DNA of 64,000 nt, taken from Hafnia paralvei ATCC 29927 (GTDB lineage: Bacteria; Pseudomonadota; Gammaproteobacteria; Enterobacterales; Enterobacteriaceae). Under the pieces are notes generated by a model. That model worked only from the letters and a program-made list of their open reading frames with translations, had not been told where the DNA came from and searched no databases. The stretch is taken from positions 248,001 through 312,000 of the forward strand of contig NZ_LXET01000046.1 in assembly GCF_001655005.1 (NCBI RefSeq). Reading direction: 5' to 3'. The translations under genes and the position numbers were made by a program. Shown in pieces: positions 19,017-28,068 of this stretch (position 1 is its first letter; every line of letters starts with the position of its first letter).

Positions 19017-20618
19017 ATGCAACCAAATTCAGAACATTTTAACGATGTATTGATTATCGGTAGCGGAGCTGCCGGACTTTCACTCGCTTTACGCCTTGCC
19101 GAACATTGTAAAGTCACCGTGCTGAGCAAAGGTCCCTTCAATGAAGGTGCCACATTTTATGCTCAGGGTGGCATTGCGGCCGTATTCGATGAAACGGACA
19201 GCATTGAATCACACGTACAAGATACACTGATTGCGGGCGCAGGGCTGTGCGAACCCTCTGCCGTTGAATTTATTGCCCGTAACGCAAAGGATTGCGTGCA
19301 ATGGCTTATCGATCAAGGCGTGCTGTTCGATACCGAAATGAGTCCCGCTGGCGAATCACGCTATCACCTCACGCGTGAAGGCGGCCATAGCCATCGCCGA
19401 ATTCTGCACAGCGCAGATGCTACTGGTAAAGAAGTAGAGACCACGCTGGTGCAGAAAGCAAATGCACACCCCAATATTCGTGTGTGCGAGCGTTATAACG
19501 CCGTTGACCTCATTACCTCCAAGAAGATCGGTTTACCGGGGACCCAACGTGTAGTCGGCGCCTATGTATGGAACCGCGATCTAGAGCGGGTCGAAACTTT
19601 GCGCGCCCGCACCGTGGTGCTAGCGACCGGCGGCGCCGCTAAAGTTTATCAATACACGACCAACCCAGATATCTCTTCAGGTGACGGTATTGCTATGGCG
19701 TGGCGCGCTGGCTGCCGCATTGCAAATCTCGAATTTAACCAATTCCATCCCACCTGTTTGTATCACCCACAGGCCAGAAACTTCCTGCTCACCGAAGCTT
19801 TGCGCGGCGAAGGGGCTTTTCTTAAGCGCCCTGACGGTTCGCGTTTCATGCCCGACTTCGACGAACGCGGTGAACTCGCACCACGCGATATCGTCGCACG
19901 CGCTATCGACCATGAGATGAAACGTCTTGGCGCCGACTGCATGTATTTAGACATCAGCCACAAACCCGCTGACTTCATCATGCAGCACTTCCCGATGATC
20001 TATGAAAAACTGCTGGATTTGGGGTTGGATCTCACCAAAGAACCTATACCTATCGTACCCGCGGCACATTACACCTGCGGTGGAGTGATGGTCGATCATC
20101 AAGGGCGTACTGACTTGGAAGGACTCTATGCGATTGGTGAAGTGAGTTATACCGGCCTACATGGCGCTAATCGTATGGCGTCTAATTCCTTACTGGAGTG
20201 CGTGGTCTACGCGTGGTCGGCTTCACAGGACATTTTGCAACGCCTGCCGCAAACCAGCCTTGCGCCAAGTTTACCCGAGTGGGATGACAGCCGAGTTTAC
20301 AATTCCGATGAGCGCGTCGTGATCCAACATAACTGGCATGAGCTGCGCCTGTTTATGTGGGATTACGTTGGTATCGTTCGTACCACAAAACGTCTGGAGC
20401 GCGCGCTGCGCCGCATTCAAATGTTGCAGCAGGAGATTGACGAGTACTATGCAAACTTCCGCATCTCAAATAACCTTTTAGAGCTGCGCAATCTGGTTCA
20501 AGTCGCGGAGCTAATGGTGCGTTGTGCGATGGAACGAAAAGAAAGCCGAGGATTGCACTACACTCTCGACTATCCCGATCTATTAGCAGAGCCTAAGCCA
20601 ACGATTTTGCAGCCCTGA
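19017..20618 (+). CDS. nadB: L-aspartate oxidase NadB
   Basis: 533 residues from the ATG giving MQPNSEHFNDVLIIG, which puts the same number of residues before the FAD motif as in E. coli. An upstream in-frame ATG (18981) would add 12 residues. NadB oxidises L-aspartate to iminoaspartate, the first step of de novo NAD synthesis. The FAD-binding GSGAAGLSLALRLA, TREGGHSHRRILH, VVLATGGA and HYTCGGVMVD are all present. It is divergent from rpoE, as in E. coli. Confidence 0.96.
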   Translation: MQPNSEHFNDVLIIGSGAAGLSLALRLAEHCKVTVLSKGPFNEGATFYAQGGIAAVFDETDSIESHVQDTLIAGAGLCEPSAVEFIARNAKDCVQWLIDQGVLFDTEMSPAGESRYHLTREGGHSHRRILHSADATGKEVETTLVQKANAHPNIRVCERYNAVDLITSKKIGLPGTQRVVGAYVWNRDLERVETLRARTVVLATGGAAKVYQYTTNPDISSGDGIAMAWRAGCRIANLEFNQFHPTCLYHPQARNFLLTEALRGEGAFLKRPDGSRFMPDFDERGELAPRDIVARAIDHEMKRLGADCMYLDISHKPADFIMQHFPMIYEKLLDLGLDLTKEPIPIVPAAHYTCGGVMVDHQGRTDLEGLYAIGEVSYTGLHGANRMASNSLLECVVYAWSASQDILQRLPQTSLAPSLPEWDDSRVYNSDERVVIQHNWHELRLFMWDYVGIVRTTKRLERALRRIQMLQQEIDEYYANFRISNNLLELRNLVQVAELMVRCAMERKESRGLHYTLDYPDLLAEPKPTILQP

Positions 20619-20657
20619 AGCGGATTTAAGAGCCCTAAGGCGGATTAAAATAGTTAA

Positions 20658-20682
20658 AGCCACCTTCAGAGAAGGTGGCTTA
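20658..20682. terminator. nadB / brnQ-type gene convergent terminator
   Basis: AGCCACCTT (20658-20666) pairs with AAGGTGGCT (20672-20680) between two converging genes. The tail toward the right is only modestly T-rich. Confidence 0.65.
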
Positions 20683-20700
20683 TTCATCACAAGGACGTTA

Positions 20701-22080
20701 TTAAGCCAAAGCCACTTTCTGATTACGGCTTTTCGCAGGCAAGAAGAAAGCCAACACCAGCATAATAAACGTGGGTAGAACCCACGCCATACCTTCTGCG
20801 GCCAGCGGCATCGCCGCCATTTGCCAATCCAGCAGGCGAGCTAACCAACCGATGGACTCAACGCCTGCGGCACGCGCACCATCCAGCAAGCTGCACAGCA
20901 ACGCAACCAGCATAACCAGACGATATCCCAGAACCGGATTACGTAACCAGCGTCGCACAAAAGTCAGAGCCACCAAGGCAATCGCCAACGGATACAATGC
21001 CATTAACACGGGAACCGACAGTGCAATCAAACGGCTCAGCCCAACGTTAGCCACCACCGCACAAATGAGACACAATACAATGACCCAATGACGGTAGCGC
21101 AGCGGCGTTAAGGTGGAGAAATAGTCCGCACAGGCGCTGACTAAGCCCACCGCCGTAGTTAAACATGCCAGCATGACCACTAATGATAAAATCCACTGAC
21201 CTGGCTGACCAAATAACGCCTTCACATACGCCGCCAGCACAACGCCACCGTTATCGGCTCCACCAGCAATTGTTGAAGAGGTCGCCCCCAGCCAAAACAG
21301 GGAGATATATACAAACGCCAGACCGAGCGCAGCAATCACACCCGCAATGCTCAAATAGCGGAAGCAAGCCTTCGGCTCAGTCACACCCTTACCGCGCAAT
21401 ACATCAACCAGCAACATCCCAAACATCAGCGCAGCAAAGGTATCCATAGTGTTGTAGCCGCTGATAAAACCTTTAGAAAATGCCATCTGCTCATAGGCCG
21501 CTACCGGCGCTACGATGTCCCCTTGCGGTTTGAAAATCACGCCTAGCGCCAAGACCACCAGCAGCAAAAACAACATCGGCGTCAAGAACTTGCCAATACT
21601 ATCGATCAGTTTGCCACGGCTCCATGCAAGCATCAGCGTCACTGCAAAAAACAGCGCGGTAACTAACATTTGTAAACCATCCAGAGTCAGGCTACCCAGC
21701 GTCACCGGCGTATCGCTGTAGCTACCTGAGCTAACCAGCAACGGTTTTACCGCCATTTCAAAAGCGACCAAGCCGGTTCGCGGAGCGGCAAAAGCTGGAC
21801 CGATAATGATAAATAACAAAACAGCGGCAAAAGTACCTGTCCCTTTCGGCAGATCGTGAGTCATGGACGGCAAACCGCCACCCGCCCGAGCAACGGCAAT
21901 AATAGAGAGTAACGGCAAACCCACAGCAGTGAGCAAAAAACCGCCCATAGCATAAAGTACGTTATGCCCTGCCATCTGACCTTCTAATGGAGGAAAAATG
22001 ATGTTTCCTGCGCCCAGAAAAAAAGCAAAGGTCATTAACCCTAACCCCATGGTGTCAGCCGTAGATAAACGTTGTTGCAT
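20701..22080 (-). CDS. BrnQ-type branched-chain amino acid carrier (LIVCS family)
   Basis: 459 residues from the ATG giving MQQRLSTADTMGLG, which has AGAGGG as ribosome site. A further upstream ATG adds 21 residues with no family match. It is a sodium-coupled carrier for leucine, isoleucine and valine with about 12 membrane segments. LMTFAFFLGAGNIIFPP is the family N-terminal signature, and YNTMDTFAALMFG and LTTAVGLVSACADYFS are further typical stretches. It is clearly diverged from E. coli BrnQ, so it may be a paralogue. It is not found between nadB and trmN6 in E. coli K-12. Confidence 0.9.
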   Translation of the reverse strand: MQQRLSTADTMGLGLMTFAFFLGAGNIIFPPLEGQMAGHNVLYAMGGFLLTAVGLPLLSIIAVARAGGGLPSMTHDLPKGTGTFAAVLLFIIIGPAFAAPRTGLVAFEMAVKPLLVSSGSYSDTPVTLGSLTLDGLQMLVTALFFAVTLMLAWSRGKLIDSIGKFLTPMLFLLLVVLALGVIFKPQGDIVAPVAAYEQMAFSKGFISGYNTMDTFAALMFGMLLVDVLRGKGVTEPKACFRYLSIAGVIAALGLAFVYISLFWLGATSSTIAGGADNGGVVLAAYVKALFGQPGQWILSLVVMLACLTTAVGLVSACADYFSTLTPLRYRHWVIVLCLICAVVANVGLSRLIALSVPVLMALYPLAIALVALTFVRRWLRNPVLGYRLVMLVALLCSLLDGARAAGVESIGWLARLLDWQMAAMPLAAEGMAWVLPTFIMLVLAFFLPAKSRNQKVALA

Positions 22081-22335
22081 AGTCTGCCCTCTTATAAATT
22101 TTTCTGGACGTATACGCAGCAGACACGTACGCCAGTTATTCACTAAAGCTCAATAGGGATCTGACTAAGAAAGGAGTAATACAAAGGGAAATGGCACTAC
22201 TAGAGATAATTCGACAATGAACGCCCACTCCCTGAGCCTGTTAATTATTTCAGCCTTTCCTATCAGAACAAAATTGCGGTGAATTACCGCATCTGAGTCT
22301 GATAGTGAAATATTATGCTAACCAAAGCAACAGAC

Positions 22336-23085
22336 TCAGAAGAAAAGGTAAAAATCTTTCGTTAACAGGCGAAAATCATGGGAGTATTCACTGCTTTTAT
22401 CGCGGATCACTAGTCGATCTGACTGCTGATTTACAGGCTTGGAACCAAACAACATCAGTGAACGTCGCGCGACTCTATCGTCAAATTCTGCAATTTCAGT
22501 GTAGTGCAGTATAAACCACCCTTCTTGAGCCGCTGTCTGAATAAAGCTTACGCCTACATCAGTAGGGAGAACGACGGCCATTCTGCCATTATCTGTAGCC
22601 AATTCTCTCGCATGCTTTAGCAATGATTGGTGGCTAAGCTCCGAGGTATAACGAGCGGTATTGCGACTCACATTGCGACACTCTACTCCCTGCGGATAGT
22701 AAGGCGGATTGCTCACAATCAGGTCATAACGTTCGGAGGTTTGCGCGGCAAAAGCCTGTAATGAACAGGTGTGAACCCGCATTCGATTGGCCCACGGCGA
22801 CAGGACAAAATTTTCTGCTGCCTGAGTGGCCGCGTTTTGGTCTAGTTCAACGGCATCAATTTGCACGACATCTGTGGTACGCTGCGCCAGCATCAAAGCT
22901 AAAAGACCGCTGCCTGTGCCGATATCCAGTATTTTTCCATCGAGATTGCTGATGTCAGTCCACGAGCCTAACAAAATACTATCGGTACCGACCTTCATCT
23001 CACAGCGATCGTGTGCAACGAAAAATTGCTTAAATGTGAATCCGTTACGGCGCAATGGTACTGATTCTGATGGGCGTTGAGTCAC
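22336..23085 (-). CDS. trmN6: tRNA1(Val) (adenine-37-N6)-methyltransferase
   Basis: 249 residues (YfiC family). It methylates N6 of A37 in tRNA1-Val. The N-terminus RRNGFTFKQFFVAHDRCEMKV, in two adjoining blocks, is diagnostic. The SAM site is LDIGTGSGLLALMLAQR and the catalytic motif for amino methylation is NPPYYPQGVEC. It is divergent from srmB, as in E. coli. The 255 bp downstream, to the carrier gene start, contain only a small hairpin (TGCGGT/ACCGCA at 22275-22291). Confidence 0.95.
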   Translation of the reverse strand: MTQRPSESVPLRRNGFTFKQFFVAHDRCEMKVGTDSILLGSWTDISNLDGKILDIGTGSGLLALMLAQRTTDVVQIDAVELDQNAATQAAENFVLSPWANRMRVHTCSLQAFAAQTSERYDLIVSNPPYYPQGVECRNVSRNTARYTSELSHQSLLKHARELATDNGRMAVVLPTDVGVSFIQTAAQEGWFILHYTEIAEFDDRVARRSLMLFGSKPVNQQSDRLVIRDKSSEYSHDFRLLTKDFYLFF

Positions 23086-23234
23086 AGTAACTCCTTATTT
23101 TTGGTCGCATAGCATAAAATATCCCCATAGATTCGCAAAGGCGGGATCGGTGCAAACATACTAATTCCCCCGCTTTAATGGGTGAACATCTGCCCCAACC
23201 CGTCTATAATCGGCGCCCCAAGTAGAGGTAGACC

Positions 23235-24563
23235 ATGACAGCAAGCAATTTTTCCGAACTCGAACTCGATGAACGCCTACTCGACGCATTGCGCGACAAA
23301 GGCTATGACCGCCCGACAGCCATTCAAGCTGCCGCCATTCCTCCGGCAATGGACGGTCGCGACGTTCTGGGTTCAGCACCTACCGGAACCGGGAAAACCG
23401 TCGCCTATTTGCTGCCAGTATTGCAGCACCTGCTCGACTTCCCGCGTAAAAAATCCGGCCCACCACGTGTATTGGTGCTGACTCCAACGCGTGAATTGGC
23501 AATGCAGGTTGCCGAGCAAGCCATCGAATTGGCTAAACATACAAATTTGGATATCGCGACCATCACCGGTGGCGTTGCCTACATGAATCACGCTGAAGTG
23601 TTCAGCGAAAATCAAGACATCGTGGTTGCAACCACTGGTCGTCTGCTGCAATACATCAAAGAAGAAAACTTCGATTGCCGCGCGGTTGAAACCCTGATCC
23701 TTGATGAAGCAGACCGCATGCTCGACATGGGTTTTGCACAAGATATCGAAACCATCGCTGCAGAAACTCGCTGGCGTAAACAGACTATGCTGTTCTCAGC
23801 AACGCTGGAAGGCGACGCAATTAAAGAGTTCTCTGAGCGTCTGCTGCAGGATCCTGTCGAAATCGAAGCCGATCCTTCACGCCGTGAGCGTAAGAAGATC
23901 CAGCAATGGTATTACCGCGCCGATACTCTTGAGCACAAAACCAAGCTGCTGTGTCATTTGCTAAAAGAGCCTGAAGTCACCAAATCCGTTATTTTCGTGC
24001 GTAAGCGCGAGCGCGTGCATGAACTGGTAGGCTGGCTGCGCGAAGCGGGTATCAACTCCTGCTACTTAGAAGGCGAGATGGTGCAGGCTAAGCGTAATGA
24101 AGCCATGAAGCGCATGCTTGATGGCCGAGTGAACGTGTTGGTTGCAACCGACGTCGCCGCGCGTGGTCTGGATATCCCAGACATCAGCCACGTCTTCAAC
24201 TTCGATATGCCACGCACCGCTGACACCTATCTACACCGTATTGGCCGTACCGGTCGCGCAGGTCGTAAAGGCATCGCAATTTCTCTGGTGGAAGCTCATG
24301 ACCATCTGCTGCTGGGCAAAATCAGCCGCTATGTCGAAGAGCAAATTAAATCTCGCGTGGTTGACGAACTTCGTCCAACCACCAAGCCGCCAAGCGAGAA
24401 GAACAAAGGTAAGCCGTCTAAGAAGACGCTGCTCAAGCGCCAAGAGAAAAAAGACGAAGAGAAGAAAGATAAAAAGGTAAAAGTGCGTCACCGCGATAGT
24501 AAAAATGTCGGAAAACGCCGTAAGCCTAAAGCCGCACAGTCAGTGACTCCAACTGAAGAATAA
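23235..24563 (+). CDS. srmB: ATP-dependent RNA helicase SrmB
   Basis: 442 residues, against 444 in E. coli. SrmB is a DEAD-box helicase that helps early assembly of the 50S ribosomal subunit. Motif I APTGTGKT, motif II LDEADRMLD, motif III FSATLEG and motif VI HRIGRTGRAGR are intact. The C-terminal 60 residues form a lysine-rich basic tail (KKDEEKKDKKVKVRHRD) typical of SrmB. It is followed by a strong terminator. Confidence 0.97.
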   Translation: MTASNFSELELDERLLDALRDKGYDRPTAIQAAAIPPAMDGRDVLGSAPTGTGKTVAYLLPVLQHLLDFPRKKSGPPRVLVLTPTRELAMQVAEQAIELAKHTNLDIATITGGVAYMNHAEVFSENQDIVVATTGRLLQYIKEENFDCRAVETLILDEADRMLDMGFAQDIETIAAETRWRKQTMLFSATLEGDAIKEFSERLLQDPVEIEADPSRRERKKIQQWYYRADTLEHKTKLLCHLLKEPEVTKSVIFVRKRERVHELVGWLREAGINSCYLEGEMVQAKRNEAMKRMLDGRVNVLVATDVAARGLDIPDISHVFNFDMPRTADTYLHRIGRTGRAGRKGIAISLVEAHDHLLLGKISRYVEEQIKSRVVDELRPTTKPPSEKNKGKPSKKTLLKRQEKKDEEKKDKKVKVRHRDSKNVGKRRKPKAAQSVTPTEE

Positions 24564-24581
24564 ATCAGCGAGCTAACAAAA

Positions 24582-24608
24582 AAACCGCCTTTAATGGCGG
24601 TTTTTTTT
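24582..24608 (+). terminator. srmB terminator
   Basis: AAACCGCC and GGCGGTTT arms around TTTAAT are followed by a run of eight Ts, a textbook intrinsic terminator just after the srmB stop. The 200 bp from here to 24812 are AT-rich and show no gene. Confidence 0.9.
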
Positions 24609-24812
24609 CATCCTAACACCAACAATTTTACCGCTACGAGATTAAATCCAGCCAGACTATTTTTTCTGATTCTTTTCCCAGTTCGCGCACTAAAAATTCG
24701 ATGAAGAGTGGAATTAATATAATGAAATAGAATGCAAATAACATTAATTATGCAACAACATGCTGTGCAGCTATTTTGTACTATTTAGCAAAGTTCTCTG
24801 GGCTACAGACGT

Positions 24813-24839
24813 AAAAAAGGAGCTTTTCAGCTCCTTTTT
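24813..24839. terminator. grcA terminator
   Basis: GGAGC-TTTTCA-GCTCC flanked by an A-run on one side and a T-run on the other makes a bidirectional intrinsic terminator downstream of grcA. Confidence 0.85.
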
Positions 24840-24867
24840 GCTATGTCCTATTGCCTCAAACCTGAAA

Positions 24868-25251
24868 TTACAGGCTTTCAGTAAAGGTACGAGCGATAAC
24901 GTCACGCTGCTGTTCTGGAGTCAGTGAGTTGAAACGCACCGCATAGCCAGAAACACGAATAGTCAGCTGTGGATATTTTTCTGGGTGCTTAACGGCATCT
25001 TCCAGAGTTTCACGGCGCAGAACGTTAACGTTCAAGTGCTGACCGCCTTCCACACGTACAGTTGGTTTGATATCCAAAGGGACTTCGCGATATTCGATTT
25101 GACCCAACTCGCTTACTGCAACGATCTGGTCTTCTGCATAGCCTGCTTTAGCACATACGCAGCGTGCTTCATTTTTATCTGTATCAAGCAGCCAGAAAGA
25201 GTTCATCAGGTCTGCATTATCAGCTTTAGTGATCTGAATACCTTGAATCAT
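24868..25251 (-). CDS. grcA: Autonomous glycyl radical cofactor GrcA (YfiD)
   Basis: 127 residues, the E. coli length. GrcA replaces the damaged C-terminal radical domain of pyruvate formate-lyase after oxygen exposure. The radical glycine is Gly102 in IRVSGYAVRF, and the C-terminus NSLTPEQQRDVIARTFTESL is that of PflB-type proteins. Two FNR sites upstream fit anaerobic and acid induction. It is divergent from ung. Confidence 0.97.
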   Translation of the reverse strand: MIQGIQITKADNADLMNSFWLLDTDKNEARCVCAKAGYAEDQIVAVSELGQIEYREVPLDIKPTVRVEGGQHLNVNVLRRETLEDAVKHPEKYPQLTIRVSGYAVRFNSLTPEQQRDVIARTFTESL

Positions 25252-25378
25252 TTGTTGCCTCCGTCAATAGAGCAAAAAATCTGGGATTAATTTCTTCGTT
25301 TACGGCCTTAACATCGGCCATTTGGTAAAACCAATGTTGTCTTGATGTTCTATATACCAATATAGAGTGGGGTTTTCT

Positions 25379-25392
25379 TTGATTTAAATCAA
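25379..25392 (-). promoter_or_regulatory. FNR box, promoter-proximal, grcA
   Basis: TTGATTTAAATCAA is a perfect match to the FNR consensus TTGAT-N4-ATCAA. With a TATATA -10 element at 25356-25351 and a start near 25345, its centre falls at about -40.5, the class II activating position. Confidence 0.88.
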
Positions 25393-25431
25393 TTTTTTCA
25401 TGGTGGTCATTTTACCAATTTGGGCAAATTT

Positions 25432-25445
25432 ATGTTTTACATCAA
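25432..25445 (-). promoter_or_regulatory. FNR box, upstream half-conserved site, grcA
   Basis: ATGTT-TTAC-ATCAA matches eight of ten FNR consensus positions. Its centre is exactly 53 bp from the proximal box. This equals the -40.5/-93.5 pair described for E. coli yfiD, where the distal site lowers expression under strict anaerobiosis. Confidence 0.65.
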
Positions 25446-25631
25446 ATTTAACCATTTCGCGGAGACTTTTCTATTTTTGTAAATTTTCAAAAAAAATTTA
25501 ATTTTCGTTCAAAAAACACTCACCCAGTGGCTAACCTGCACGTGGTTAAATTTTCTTCACGGTTTAACTTCATCGCTTGAAACGGTAAGCTACCGCCAGA
25601 TAATTTCCGTATAAACAAAGAGGAAGTGAAG

Positions 25632-26327
25632 ATGACTTCTCCACTAAACTGGCACGATGTCATCGGTGCCGAGAAAGAAAAGCCCTATTTTCACGACACG
25701 CTTGCTTTCGTTGCGGCAGAGCGCCAAGCCGGTAAGACCATTTATCCACCGCAGAAAGATGTATTTAACGCTTTTCGCTTCACCGAATTTAATGACGTTA
25801 AAGTCGTCATCCTTGGACAAGACCCCTATCACGGGCCAAATCAGGCACACGGACTCTCTTTTTCCGTTCGCCCAGGCATTCCCGCGCCCCCTTCTCTCAT
25901 GAATATGTATAAAGAGCTACAAACCGATATTGAAGGATTTCAAATCCCTAATCACGGCTATCTAAAAAGCTGGGCCGACCAAGGTGTTTTACTACTCAAT
26001 ACCGTGTTAACCGTCGAGCGTGGTCAAGCGCACTCGCACGCTAAGCTCGGTTGGGAAACCTTCACAGATAAAGTTGTCGCAGCGCTTAACGAACATCGTT
26101 CAGGGATTGTGTTCTTGTTGTGGGGAGCCCATGCGCAAAAGAAAGGCAGCATTATCGATACGCAGCGCCACCGCGTGTTGAAGGCACCCCATCCATCACC
26201 GCTGTCTGCACACCGCGGTTTCTTAGGCTGCCACCATTTCTCACAAACCAATCGACTCCTGATTGAACAGGGGCTTACGCCGATTGACTGGCAGCCCCGC
26301 TTACCGGAAAACGGTAGCGAGGAATAG
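25632..26327 (+). CDS. ung: Uracil-DNA glycosylase
   Basis: 231 residues from the ATG at 25632, preceded by AGGAAG; a GTG two codons upstream is a less likely start. Ung removes uracil from DNA to begin base-excision repair. The water-activating loop GQDPYHG has catalytic Asp64, and the leucine loop HPSPLSAHRGFLGC contains the catalytic His. No unusual feature. Confidence 0.97.
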   Translation: MTSPLNWHDVIGAEKEKPYFHDTLAFVAAERQAGKTIYPPQKDVFNAFRFTEFNDVKVVILGQDPYHGPNQAHGLSFSVRPGIPAPPSLMNMYKELQTDIEGFQIPNHGYLKSWADQGVLLLNTVLTVERGQAHSHAKLGWETFTDKVVAALNEHRSGIVFLLWGAHAQKKGSIIDTQRHRVLKAPHPSPLSAHRGFLGCHHFSQTNRLLIEQGLTPIDWQPRLPENGSEE

Positions 26328-26340
26328 TTCAGGCGAAAAA

Positions 26341-26364
26341 AAACCAGTCGATCGACTGGTTTTT
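26341..26364. terminator. ung/grpE bidirectional terminator
   Basis: AACCAGTCG-AT-CGACTGGTT is a perfect palindrome with an A-run before it and a T-run after it, lying between the convergent ung and grpE genes. Confidence 0.9.
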
Positions 26365-26381
26365 GATTTTTAGGATATCGA

Positions 26382-26969
26382 TCAAGCCTTAGCTTTAGAT
26401 ACCGCAACCATCGCTGGACGGATCAGGCGGCCATTTAAGGTATAGCCTTTTTGCATAACCATCATGACTTGGTTTGGTTCATGCTGATCGGATTCCATCA
26501 TCGTCATTGCCTGATGCACTTCAGGATTAAACGGAACATTGACTTCACCCACCTGCTCTACGCCGAACTTACGCACGGCATCCAGCATAGATTTCAGCGT
26601 CAATTCGATGCCTTCAATCATCGCCGCTAAATCTGGATTGGATTTATCCGCCAGATCCAACGCACGCTCCAAGCTGTCAATCACTGGCAACAGTTCGTTA
26701 GAGAACTTCTCTAAAGCGAATTTATGCGCCTTCTCTACGTCCTGCTCGGCACGACGGCGAATATTGTCAGCTTCTGCGCGGGCACGCATAACAGAATCAC
26801 GCTCACGCTGAGCGGCTTCCTGCAACTGAGCTTCCAGTTCAGCAATGCGCTCATCGCGCACATCGACTACGTCTGCCGCATCGACCTGAGCCTGTTCGTG
26901 CTGCTCTTGTCCGTTTTCCATTTCTTGTGAGGCTTGCTCATTCGACATGTTCTGTTCTTTACTACTCAT
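26382..26969 (-). CDS. grpE: Nucleotide exchange factor GrpE
   Basis: 195 residues, close to the E. coli length. GrpE releases ADP from DnaK and acts as its thermosensor. The acidic N-terminus is followed by a long coiled coil (about 40-105, ERIAELEAQLQEAAQRERDS). The C-terminal beta domain ends in the signature MMVMQKGYTLNGRLIRPAMV. The MSSKEQ start matches E. coli. A clear sigma-32 promoter lies 45-70 bp upstream. Confidence 0.97.
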   Translation of the reverse strand: MSSKEQNMSNEQASQEMENGQEQHEQAQVDAADVVDVRDERIAELEAQLQEAAQRERDSVMRARAEADNIRRRAEQDVEKAHKFALEKFSNELLPVIDSLERALDLADKSNPDLAAMIEGIELTLKSMLDAVRKFGVEQVGEVNVPFNPEVHQAMTMMESDQHEPNQVMMVMQKGYTLNGRLIRPAMVAVSKAKA

Positions 26970-27013
26970 GAAATTCTCCGCGGTTTGGCATTAATCTCGC
27001 TACTTGGCTTATT

Positions 27014-27039
27014 ATGGGGATGAAAGCTGGCGATTCAAG
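27014..27039 (-). promoter_or_regulatory. Sigma-32 heat-shock promoter of grpE
   Basis: On the minus strand CTTGAA (27039-27034) and CCCCAT (27019-27014) are separated by 14 bases, a full match to the sigma-32 consensus CTTGAA/CCCCAT. Confidence 0.9.
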
Positions 27040-27092
27040 AGAACCGCGCATAATGAGAGTCATTAAATTGCACTCAGTAGGAAAACCACTGC

Positions 27093-27971
27093 ATGAATAA
27101 AAAATTTGAATGTATCGGTCTGGTCGGTCATCCGCGTCATCCTGCGGCACTGGCCACGCATGAGATGCTGTTTAACTGGCTCGTCGGTAAAGGCTATCCG
27201 GTGATCGTCGAACACCAAATTGCACACGACCTCAAGTTGGAAAACGCGACTACAGGCAGTTTGGCAGACATTGGGCAGCAGGCCGATCTCGCTGTCGTCG
27301 TCGGCGGCGATGGCAATATGCTCGGCGCGGCACGCATTCTGGCGCGCTACGATATCAAAGTTATCGGTGTAAACCGTGGCAACCTGGGTTTTCTTACCGA
27401 CCTCGATCCCGATAACGCTAAACAACAGCTTTCTGACGTCCTCGACGGCGAATATTTTAGCGAGCAACGCTTTTTACTTGAAGTCCAGGTGTGCCGCGAG
27501 CAACAACAAAGACGCATGAGCACCGCGATCAACGAGGTAGTATTACACCCTGGTAAAGTGGCTCATATGATTGAGTTCGAAGTTTATATCAATGAAAACT
27601 TTGCCTTCTCACAACGCTCTGACGGCCTAATCATCTCAACCCCTACAGGCTCTACCGCCTACTCATTATCTGCCGGGGGGCCTATTCTGACCCCAACCCT
27701 AGATGCCATCGCACTGGTGCCTATGTTTCCTCATACGCTATCCGCCAGACCTCTTGTTATCGATAGTAACAGCAAAATCCATCTCCGCTTTAGCCACTTC
27801 AGCAACGATCTGGAAATCAGCTGTGACAGCCAGATAGCCCTGCCAATTCAGCAAGGAGAAGAAGTGATGATTCAGCGTAGCCAATTTCATTTAAACTTGA
27901 TACATCCCAAAGACTACAACTATTTCAATACATTAAGCACCAAGTTAGGGTGGTCTAAAAAACTTTTCTAA
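27093..27971 (+). CDS. nadK: NAD kinase
   Basis: 292 residues, identical in length to E. coli NadK. It phosphorylates NAD to NADP. The motif VVVGGDGNMLGAAR (GGDG at 71-74) and the glycine-rich STPTGSTAYSLSAGGPI are intact. It is divergent from grpE and lies upstream of recN in the same direction, as in E. coli. Confidence 0.97.
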   Translation: MNKKFECIGLVGHPRHPAALATHEMLFNWLVGKGYPVIVEHQIAHDLKLENATTGSLADIGQQADLAVVVGGDGNMLGAARILARYDIKVIGVNRGNLGFLTDLDPDNAKQQLSDVLDGEYFSEQRFLLEVQVCREQQQRRMSTAINEVVLHPGKVAHMIEFEVYINENFAFSQRSDGLIISTPTGSTAYSLSAGGPILTPTLDAIALVPMFPHTLSARPLVIDSNSKIHLRFSHFSNDLEISCDSQIALPIQQGEEVMIQRSQFHLNLIHPKDYNYFNTLSTKLGWSKKLF

Positions 27972-28001
27972 ATTAAGAAAATTTTTTCGTCAGCTACTTT
28001 A

Positions 28002-28017
28002 CTGTATAAAAAACCAG
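28002..28017 (+). promoter_or_regulatory. LexA box 1, recN
   Basis: CTGT-N8-CCAG matches the SOS box CTGT-N8-ACAG with one change. It overlaps the recN promoter, where TATACT at 28020-28025 is a plausible -10. Confidence 0.8.
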
Positions 28018-28023
28018 TTTATA

Positions 28024-28039
28024 CTGTAGTTAAATACAG
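28024..28039 (+). promoter_or_regulatory. LexA box 2, recN
   Basis: CTGT-AGTTAAAT-ACAG is a perfect SOS box seven bases after box 1. Tandem boxes give tight repression and strong damage induction, as known for E. coli recN. Confidence 0.9.
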
Positions 28040-28068
28040 TTATGTGATTCCGTACAGGGGAATTTCGA

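Larger units (their letters stand above)
25252..25631. other. grcA-ung divergent regulatory region
   Basis: This 380-bp non-coding region is AT-rich. It holds the grcA promoter with two FNR sites, described separately, and the unmapped ung promoter. A probable grcA -10 element, TATATA, lies at 25356-25351 on the minus strand. I see no gene. Confidence 0.7.

Noticed and set aside
22081..22143. Leader peptide for attenuation upstream of the BrnQ-type gene
   Set aside because: The 21-codon frame lacks runs of Leu, Ile or Val codons and no terminator/antiterminator pair is visible.
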